A stretch of 5,699 bases of DNA from Christensenella sp. UBA7707 (GTDB taxonomy: Bacteria > Bacillota > Clostridia > Christensenellales > CAG-138). The position numbers were made by a program, and so were the translations under genes. The notes beneath the pieces were generated by a model. The model made no database searches, was not told where the DNA came from, and saw only the letters and a list, made by a program, of their open reading frames with translations. This document shows, piece after piece, positions 1 through 4,251 of the stretch (the first letter of the stretch is position 1; each line of letters starts with the position of its first letter). The stretch spans positions 9,998 through 15,696 of the forward strand of contig DLFZ01000177.1 of NCBI GenBank assembly GCA_002482435.1. Direction: 5' to 3'.

Positions 1-1831
1 CGCTTGCGCGCTCGGCCGCATCGCCAAGCGCAATGCCTTGTTCGCGCATCAACGCTTCGTTGCCCGCCAGAACATGCTTTTCCTCTACGCGCGAATCGAT
101 GCCGCGCCCGGGAACCGCCTGAAATTCAGCGACAGGTGGCAGGGCAATGTCGCGTGCAGTTGCCTCTTCTAAAATGGCGCGCGCAACAGGGTGCTCGGAA
201 CCGCTCTCGGCGGCGGCTGTAAGCCGTAAAAGCTCCGCTTCTTGGAAGCCGTCCAGTGCAAGCACCTGTGCGAGGCGAGGCTTTCCTTCCGTGATGGTGC
301 CGGTTTTATCGAGTACCACGGTATTGATATGATGTGCGGCTTCGAGCGCCTCGCCGCTCTTAATGAGAACGCCAAGCTCCGCGCCTTTTCCCGTGCCAAC
401 CATAATGGCGGTAGGCGTAGCAAGCCCCAGCGCACAGGGGCAAGCGATCACAAGTACGGAAACAAACGCCGTGAGCACAAAATCAAAATGCTTTCCGGCA
501 ATAGTCCAGGCCACTGCGCTGATCAGCGCAATGCCTATGACCGCAGGCACAAAGTAGCCGGAAACAACGTCCGCTAGCTTTGCGATCGGGGCTTTTTTGC
601 TCTGCGCATCCTCCACAAGTCGAATGATCTTTGCAAGCATCGTATCGCGGCCAACCTGCGTTACCCGAAAACGGATCAGCCCTTCGCCGTTGATGCTGCC
701 GCCCGTGACGGTGCTTCCTGCGTGTTTTTCTACGGGTAGGCTTTCGCCTGTAAGCATGGATTCGTCTACAGAGGAGATACCGTCTGTCACAATGCCGTCA
801 ACGGGGAAGGAGGTGCCGGGTTTTACAACAACCGTATCGCCTACAAGCACTTCAACTACGGGGATCTCGTACTCCGCTCCTTCTCGCACGACGAGTGCGG
901 TTTTCGGAGCGAGGCGCATCAGCTTTTTGATAGCCTCCGAAGTGCGACCTTTGCTAACGGCTTCAAGGTATTTGCCAAGCATCACAAGCGTTATTACGAT
1001 GGCGGCCGACTCAAAGTAGAGCGAAGCCGAAAAATAAAAATCGCCCAGCCAGATTCGAATAGTTGCATACACGCTGTAAAGGAACGCGCTGCCCGTGCCG
1101 ATGGCAATCAGCGTATCCATATTCGGCACCGCTTTAAAAAGCGACTTCATGCCAACGCGGAAAAAGCGACTGCCGCCTACGAGCACAGGGATGGTTAAAA
1201 CAAGCTGCACCAACGCGAAAACGAGAGGGAAATTGTGTGGGTTCATGAAAGTTGGCAATGGCAGCCGAATGGCCGAGATCATATGCGACATGGCAATGTA
1301 AAACTCCGGCACGGCGAATACAGCAGCAAGGATCAGCCTTGTGCGCATGCCCGTCAGCTCCTTTTCGCGGCGTTGCTCGGTTTCGTCGGCTGTGCCGCTT
1401 TCTTCAAGTTCCTTCGCGCCGTAGCCCGCGTCTTCTATGGTTTTTTTAATGACCGCAAGCGAAAGGCGGGCGGGGTCGTAGGAAATACTTGCGCGGTTCG
1501 TGGTGAGGTTAACGCCCACGCTCTGCGCACCATCTAGTTTTTTTAACGCGCGCTCGACCGCCGCCGAACACGCCGCGCAGCTCATACCTTCAATGGCAAG
1601 CTCTGCGCTTGCGTCCTGCGAAAGCTCGTAAAGGCCGTATCCGGCATTCTCCACCGTTTTTTGGAGTGCAGAAAAGCCGGTTTTTTCCTCATCAAAGTTG
1701 ACGGTGAGCTTTTCGGTTGCGAGGTTGACCTCGCACGATAGAACACCATCTACCTTTTGCACGGCTTTTTGCACATGCGCGGAACAAGCCGCACATGTCA
1801 TGCCGGTAATTCCGTAGGTTTTTTCGGTCAT
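1..1831 (-). CDS. copA: Copper-translocating P1B-type ATPase CopA, N-terminal 610 codons (C-terminus beyond window)
   Basis: Membrane pump that uses ATP to export Cu(I) (possibly Ag(I)) from the cytoplasm. The start ATG (1831-1829) is chosen because an AAGGAG site lies 9 nt upstream (1841-1846) and the protein opens directly with a metal-binding domain ([16 protein letters not shown]). Seen in order: HMA domain 1 with CxxC at residues 13-16; HMA domain 2 with GMSCAAC, Cys85 and Cys88; several hydrophobic helices; actuator-domain TGES at 361-364; the ion-binding CPC motif at 464-466 in [11 protein letters not shown]; the phosphorylated Asp508 in DKTGT; the nucleotide-domain His-Pro at 547-548 (GSEHPVAR); and a GxG motif at 575-577. 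Families of this type are usually about 750-850 residues, so the hinge and last two helices, which carry the remaining metal-site residues, lie off the left edge. Two HMA domains plus CPC fit Cu(I)-specific CopA; CadA/ZntA-type pumps also carry CPC and CxxC, so Zn/Cd is less likely but not excluded. The frame is open throughout, without disruption. Confidence 0.95.
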   Translation of the reverse strand, partial: MTEKTYGITGMTCAACSAHVQKAVQKVDGVLSCEVNLATEKLTVNFDEEKTGFSALQKTVENAGYGLYELSQDASAELAIEGMSCAACSAAVERALKKLDGAQSVGVNLTTNRASISYDPARLSLAVIKKTIEDAGYGAKELEESGTADETEQRREKELTGMRTRLILAAVFAVPEFYIAMSHMISAIRLPLPTFMNPHNFPLVFALVQLVLTIPVLVGGSRFFRVGMKSLFKAVPNMDTLIAIGTGSAFLYSVYATIRIWLGDFYFSASLYFESAAIVITLVMLGKYLEAVSKGRTSEAIKKLMRLAPKTALVVREGAEYEIPVVEVLVGDTVVVKPGTSFPVDGIVTDGISSVDESMLTGESLPVEKHAGSTVTGGSINGEGLIRFRVTQVGRDTMLAKIIRLVEDAQSKKAPIAKLADVVSGYFVPAVIGIALISAVAWTIAGKHFDFVLTAFVSVLVIACPCALGLATPTAIMVGTGKGAELGVLIKSGEALEAAHHINTVVLDKTGTITEGKPRLAQVLALDGFQEAELLRLTAAAESGSEHPVARAILEEATARDIALPPVAEFQAVPGRGIDSRVEEKHVLAGNEALMREQGIALGDAAERAS

Positions 1832-1840
1832 AAGATGTTT

Positions 1841-1846
1841 CTCCTT
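1841..1846 (-). promoter_or_regulatory. Ribosome binding site of copA
   Basis: On the minus strand this reads AAGGAG, 9 nt before the ATG at 1831. It decides the copA start and lies 5 nt beyond the 3' arm of the leader's closing helix (1852-1857), so leader folding could affect its accessibility (inference). Confidence 0.8.
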
Positions 1847-1851
1847 GTGTT

Positions 1852-1917
1852 GGCGGGAAAGGCCACCGCAATCTATCTTGCGACATCATACCTTCATGTA
1901 AAAGTGATGCGCCCGCC
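1852..1917 (-). promoter_or_regulatory. Structured 5' leader of copA (predicted three-way junction)
   Basis: Read on the minus strand, the leader begins with GGCGGG (1917-1912), which pairs perfectly with CCCGCC (1857-1852) just before the ribosome binding site. Inside are two adjacent hairpins. P2 pairs GCATCA (1910-1905) with TGATGT (1888-1883), five Watson-Crick pairs plus one G-U, with a 16-nt loop. P3 pairs CGCAA (1882-1878) with TTGCG (1871-1867) around GATAGA. P1 and P2 are separated by one nucleotide and P2 and P3 abut, so the layout is a compact three-way junction. An alternative extended P2 (1912-1905 with 1888 to about 1880, one bulge) would disrupt P1 and P3. All pairings are seen in the sequence; the regulatory role is inferred. 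I do not recognise it as a known riboswitch class. Confidence 0.4.
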
Positions 1918-1925
1918 TTATCTCT

Positions 1926-1955
1926 ATTATACACTTGCCCGAAGCAGTATGGAAA
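1926..1955 (-). promoter_or_regulatory. Sigma-A promoter of copA
   Basis: On the minus strand a perfect TATAAT (1931-1926) is preceded, 18 nt upstream, by TTTCCA (1955-1950; four of six matches to TTGACA). Transcription would start near 1919, giving a leader of about 88 nt. I looked for a CopY box (TACANNTGTA) and found none. I also saw no G/C-rich CsoR-type palindrome around this promoter. Confidence 0.65.
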
Positions 1956-2190
1956 TTTTAGGATACGTTTTGGTGACGAAGTCACGGTGAGGAATGAAAA
2001 CCGAAGGCGCTCGTTTCCGTTTGATGATGAAGCTTACATCATGCGATCCAGTAGCTGTAAGCAATGCGCTTTCGATCTGCGGCGTAAACTTTACAGCGCG
2101 TTATTCTCCGTTTGTCGGATACGGTTTCATTCTAACGCAAACTTGTGTGGAAAATGTGAAGCTGCCGCCTGTTTTGTGCGCGGTCGCATA
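1956..2190. other. Divergent intergenic region between copA and the VOC gene; no convincing gene
   Basis: No reading frame here combines a ribosome binding site, protein-like composition and family resemblance. A plus-strand frame from 1994 overlaps the VOC gene and has no recognisable motif, and the open frame from 1987 is only an upstream extension of the VOC frame. What it does hold are short inverted repeats: GTGAC-gaa-GTCAC at 1973-1985; ATGATG-aagctta-CATCAT at 2024-2042; and GTAAA-c-TTTAC at 2084-2094. Any of these could be protein-binding sites, but none matches an operator I can name. Confidence 0.5.
2024..2042. repeat. Near-perfect 19-bp palindrome (ATGATGAAGCTT-a-CATCAT)
   Basis: The arms ATGATG and CATCAT flank AAGCTTA. 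Removing the single A at 2036 would make an uninterrupted 18-bp palindrome. It lies between the copA promoter and the VOC promoter. It could be an operator, an RNA hairpin, or chance. Confidence 0.4.
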
Positions 2191-2199
2191 TGGTACAAT
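2172..2199 (+). promoter_or_regulatory. Extended -10 promoter of the VOC gene
   Basis: TGGTACAAT (2191-2199) is a TGn-type extended -10 with TACAAT at 2194-2199, 33 nt before the VOC start codon. The -35 region (TTTTGT at 2172-2177, 16-nt spacer) is a poor match, as is common where an extended -10 is present. The predicted transcript has a leader of only about 25-27 nt. Confidence 0.55.
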
Positions 2200-2232
2200 A
2201 CAAGAAAACAACTTATATGGAGGATCGAACGC

Positions 2233-2592
2233 ATGCGTTTTTGCTGGAGCACCATTTCGGTAAAGGATATGGAAGAATCTCTTGACTTTTATACGAACGT
2301 CATTGGGTTGTCCCTAAATGAAAGGCGCCATGCCGGGCCAATGCGAGAGCTGGCGTTTTTGGGCGGCGAAACGCAAGTGGAATTGATCTGTGACGAAAGC
2401 GCAACGGGGTATAAAAAAATAGAAGGCATCTCTTTGGGGTTTGAACTTAACAATCTCGAGGAAACCAAAGCGCTTCTGAAGCGGCGCGGCATCGAAATCG
2501 AAAGCGGCCCGTTCACGCCCCACCCTCATATTACATACTTCTTCATTCGCGATCCCAACGGTGTGAAGATACAACTTTTGGAAAAACATTGA
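2233..2592 (+). CDS. VOC (glyoxalase/bleomycin-resistance fold) protein, 119 aa, most glyoxalase metal ligands replaced
   Basis: Small cytoplasmic protein of the vicinal-oxygen-chelate superfamily. The ATG at 2233 is chosen because GGAGG (2219-2223) sits 9 nt upstream and the protein then begins exactly at the first beta strand; the frame is open further upstream to 1987, but the promoter lies inside that extension. Two beta-alpha-beta-beta-beta modules are visible: residues 5-53 (ISVKDMEESLDFYTNVIGL) and about 65-117, ending in the typical DPNGVKIQLLE (107-117). The length is usual for a one-domain VOC protein. Aligned by eye to E. coli glyoxalase I, the His5, His74 and Glu122 ligand positions hold Trp5, Gly65 and Gln114; only Glu50 (QVELI) is kept. 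Classical Ni/Zn lactoylglutathione lyase activity is therefore unlikely. Metal-free binding (as in bleomycin-resistance-type proteins) or a different metal site is possible. It has its own promoter and terminator, so it is probably monocistronic. The substrate is unknown. Confidence 0.85.
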   Translation: MRFCWSTISVKDMEESLDFYTNVIGLSLNERRHAGPMRELAFLGGETQVELICDESATGYKKIEGISLGFELNNLEETKALLKRRGIEIESGPFTPHPHITYFFIRDPNGVKIQLLEKH

Positions 2593-2611
2593 GCATTTTT
2601 TTGCAATGCCC

Positions 2612-2645
2612 GGGCGGAACGCTAACAGGCGGCCGCCCCTTTTTT
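2612..2645 (+). terminator. Intrinsic terminator after the VOC gene
   Basis: GGGCGG (2612-2617) pairs with CCGCCC (2633-2638) around a 15-nt loop and is followed by six T (2640-2645). It begins 19 nt after the VOC stop codon and separates that gene from the next promoter. Confidence 0.75.
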
Positions 2646-2685
2646 ATGTGCGCGGAAAGCCCTGTTCGTAGTGAAATAATATTGA

Positions 2686-2714
2686 TTGACATCACCACGT
2701 CTTGTGATTATAAT
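2686..2714 (+). promoter_or_regulatory. Perfect-consensus sigma-A promoter
   Basis: TTGACA (2686-2691), a 17-nt spacer, and TATAAT (2709-2714) match the housekeeping consensus at every position with optimal spacing. Transcription should start near 2721. No start codon with a suitable ribosome binding site follows for over 400 nt; the next convincing gene begins at 3157. Such a strong promoter in front of a long non-coding stretch is typical of a stable RNA or a regulated leader. Confidence 0.85.
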
Positions 2715-2720
2715 GCAAAA

Positions 2721-3142
2721 TTGTATGAACGGAGGTGTGGTAACTGTACCCTGCAAAAGGAAGAATGTGACCGGTACAATTTTTCGTACACAAAAGGCCA
2801 GACGGACAGCCGGGTCAAAAGCCGAAGGAACACAGGATACCTTGTTGAAAGGCGCATGCGCCCCATTACGAGTCAGCCTGAAAACCAAATTGGTTTTTCG
2901 CCCCTATCTTAGGGAGCGAGGGTACGGCATATGCCGAAGCCCCAACGAAATCCGCATTTTTTGCGGACGTCAAGCGATACTTGTAAGCGATCAACATGAG
3001 TAACGGCCGGTTTCGGACTGCGTTTACTCCGGGTTCTACCAATGGATAAATAAAAAGATGGGTGTCTATCTGTAATAAATAATACAAGCAGTAGAATGAT
3101 GCCAAGCACAAGTATCCTCATTTTTTGATCAACATTAAAAAA
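2721..3142 (+). ncRNA. Candidate structured non-coding RNA or long 5' leader of the C39-like lipoprotein gene
   Basis: This follows the perfect promoter at 2686-2714 and has no convincing gene. Seven local helices can be read directly: TGTACC/GGTACA (2745-2750 with 2773-2778); a seven-pair stem with one bulged C (2829-2836 with 2840-2846); the palindrome GGCGCATGCGCC (2851-2862); AAAACCA/TGGTTTT (2881-2887 with 2891-2897); CGCCCCTA/TAGGGaGCG (2899-2906 with 2910-2918); CGGC/GCCG with apical ATAT (2925-2936), extended by GGG/CCC (2920-2922 with 2941-2943); and TCCGCA/TGCGGA around TTTTT (2951-2967). Five of these run almost back to back from 2851 to 2967. After 2968 the sequence is AT-richer and less structured, with a direct repeat AAGCGAT (2972-2978 and 2985-2991). 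No T-tailed terminator of any strength separates it from the lipoprotein gene, so a 436-nt leader is the simpler reading; a processed stable RNA is the alternative. I checked remembered consensus elements of the c-di-GMP, c-di-AMP, lysine, glycine, cobalamin, SAM, T-box, SRP, tmRNA and RNase P RNAs and found no match. The 3' limit is uncertain. Confidence 0.45.
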
Positions 3143-3149
3143 AGAGGAG
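3143..3149 (+). promoter_or_regulatory. Ribosome binding site of the C39-like lipoprotein gene
   Basis: AGAGGAG lies 7 nt before the ATG at 3157, in an A-rich context that should be unstructured. It fixes the start, which also gives a complete lipoprotein signal peptide. Confidence 0.8.
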
Positions 3150-3156
3150 AAAAACA

Positions 3157-4101
3157 ATGAAAAAGAATCTTATCGCGCTTATCCTGAGCATTGTTATGGC
3201 TGTTTCCCTTGCGGCAGGCTGTGCCGCACCCGCTTCCCAGACGGAGCAAAAAGCAAAGCCTGAAGTGATTTCGGGCACGGACAACGACGAATACGGCGGC
3301 GCGGATGCCTATGCTTTTGCCGGCGATCATCAAGATTCCATCTATTATAGCAACCCCGATTTTTACAATATGAAGTCGAGCGACAGCTTGACCATCCTCA
3401 CCGGCTTCAAAACCTTTCAGCAGACCACGGAATATTCCTGTGGGGCGGCCTCCACGCTGATGGCGCTTGAGCACTTTGGCTTGAGCGGTCACACGGAAAT
3501 GGAGCTTTGCGAGCTTGGGAGCGTTTCCGTAGATGAAGATACTGCGGGCGCCAAACCCGGCAGCGCAGACAATTTTTATGAATATGGTGCAAACGTCGGC
3601 AAGCTCGTGAATCTCTTTTCCCAGATTGAAGGCGTTAAGGTGATTGAAACGAGTTACCGCACCGATTATACGGATGCGGATCTGATTCAGGCGGGGCAGG
3701 GCTATACAGATAACGACATCGGCAACCTTCCTCCCACGTTTGAATCCGTTTCCCTTTACGCTTCGGAAAATGATCCCGCAACCGAAGCTTGGGTGGATGA
3801 TGCAAGCGACAGCTACTTTGTAAAATGGGTCACCGGCCACCTCGACAACGATGAGCTTATTCTGGTGGAGTGGAGCGATTGGGACGGGCATTGGCAGATC
3901 ATCATCGGCTACGACACGCTTGGAACCCCGGGCATCGGCGACGATATCATCATTTTCGCGGACCCGTACGACACGAGCGACCATTGGCAGGACGGTTACT
4001 ATTATTATCCGGCCGAGCGCTGGTTCTACATGTGGAACGACCGCAACGTAGCGGCAAAGCCTTTCCAACTCCAACCCTATGTGGTGGTTGCCAAAGGCTA
4101 A
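3157..4101 (+). CDS. Secreted lipoprotein with C39-like cysteine peptidase domain, 314 aa
   Basis: Predicted lipid-anchored protein on the outer face of the cytoplasmic membrane. Residues 1-22 are a lipoprotein signal: MKKN, a hydrophobic core, and SLAAGC with the lipidated Cys22. Residues 23-75 are a polar, acidic linker. The domain begins near residue 84: FKTFQQ supplies the oxyanion-hole Gln (Gln88 or Gln89), YSCGAAS the nucleophile Cys95, DGHWQIIIGYD the His245, and IIFADPYD the Asp269. This order is that of the C39-like peptidase family (Peptidase_C39_2), related to bacteriocin leader peptidases. The Cys-to-His distance of 150 residues seems long for the family, because of an acidic stretch (about 112-225). 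The C-terminus is rich in Tyr and Trp (YYYYPAERWFYMW, 281-293). No substrate is known; peptide or peptide-crosslink cleavage in the wall region is an inference. It is the only gene between the structured leader and a terminator, hence monocistronic. All catalytic positions are present, so it is probably active. Confidence 0.85.
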   Translation: MKKNLIALILSIVMAVSLAAGCAAPASQTEQKAKPEVISGTDNDEYGGADAYAFAGDHQDSIYYSNPDFYNMKSSDSLTILTGFKTFQQTTEYSCGAASTLMALEHFGLSGHTEMELCELGSVSVDEDTAGAKPGSADNFYEYGANVGKLVNLFSQIEGVKVIETSYRTDYTDADLIQAGQGYTDNDIGNLPPTFESVSLYASENDPATEAWVDDASDSYFVKWVTGHLDNDELILVEWSDWDGHWQIIIGYDTLGTPGIGDDIIIFADPYDTSDHWQDGYYYYPAERWFYMWNDRNVAAKPFQLQPYVVVAKG

Positions 4102-4121
4102 ATAGGAATGTTTTTAAAAGG

Positions 4122-4157
4122 AGCCCGAAGTGTAATGTTACATTCGGGCTTCTTTTT
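4122..4157 (+). terminator. Strong intrinsic terminator after the lipoprotein gene
   Basis: AGCCCGAA (4122-4129) pairs perfectly with TTCGGGCT (4143-4150). Above one bulged G (4130), TGTAA and TTACA extend the stem almost to the apex. TCTTTTT (4151-4157) follows. It begins 21 nt after the stop codon and separates the lipoprotein gene from the ger gene. Confidence 0.9.
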
Positions 4158-4251
4158 CGTTCTCTTTTTCCGGCCACATATTTTTCCATAAAAAGAAAAA
4201 GAATAGCGCTATGCTTAAGCTTTCGTTTAAAAATGGGGATGGAGGGCGACT
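4158..4251 (+). promoter_or_regulatory. Upstream region of the ger gene, with ribosome binding site at 4241-4245
   Basis: GGAGG (4241-4245) lies 6 nt before the ATG at 4252. Germinant-receptor operons are usually read by the forespore factor sigma-G. I searched for its -35 (GHATR) and -10 (CATNHTA) elements. The best -10-like match, TATGCTT at 4210-4216, agrees at only four of seven positions and has a poorly placed -35. No promoter is called with confidence; the ribosome binding site is clear. Confidence 0.45.

Noticed and set aside
1987..2232. N-terminal extension of the VOC protein (open frame continues upstream)
   Set aside because: Homologous VOC proteins begin at the first beta strand, and a good ribosome binding site and extended -10 promoter place the start at 2233.
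1994..2263. Plus-strand frame of 89 codons upstream of and overlapping the VOC start
   Set aside because: The promoter and ribosome binding site of the VOC gene lie inside it, and it has no recognisable domain. Its own upstream GAGG is marginal.
2920..2943. Possible T-box or lysine-riboswitch fragment (AGGGTACGG and GCCGAAG resemblance)
   Set aside because: The T-box antiterminator consensus AGGGTGGNACCGCG is not met, and the other conserved lysine-riboswitch elements are absent. The similarity is limited to a few bases in a simple palindrome.
2725..3003. Open plus-strand frame of about 92 codons starting a few bases after the predicted transcription start (MNGGVVTVPCKRKN...)
   Set aside because: It would need leaderless translation, matches nothing I recognise, has low-information basic composition, and runs through several perfect hairpins. 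A structured RNA explains the region better.
3092..3097. TAGAAT as a -10 box for a dedicated lipoprotein promoter
   Set aside because: No acceptable -35 at 16-18 nt spacing (TCTGTA), so it is not called as a promoter.
2909..3121. Minus-strand frame starting at 3121 with a hydrophobic N-terminus (MRILVLGIILLLVLFITDRH), resembling a small membrane peptide or type I toxin
   Set aside because: There is no Shine-Dalgarno sequence in the A-rich bases before the ATG and no convincing promoter. The remainder is arbitrary basic sequence running antisense through the hairpin cluster.
3095..3126. Possible terminator AATGA...TCATT followed by T residues before the lipoprotein gene
   Set aside because: A five-pair AT-rich stem with an 18-nt loop is too weak to terminate transcription convincingly.
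3118..4074. A 318-codon minus-strand open frame covering nearly all of the lipoprotein gene
   Set aside because: It is the antisense shadow of a gene with signal peptide, catalytic motifs, ribosome binding site and terminator. The frame has no family resemblance and no ribosome binding site.
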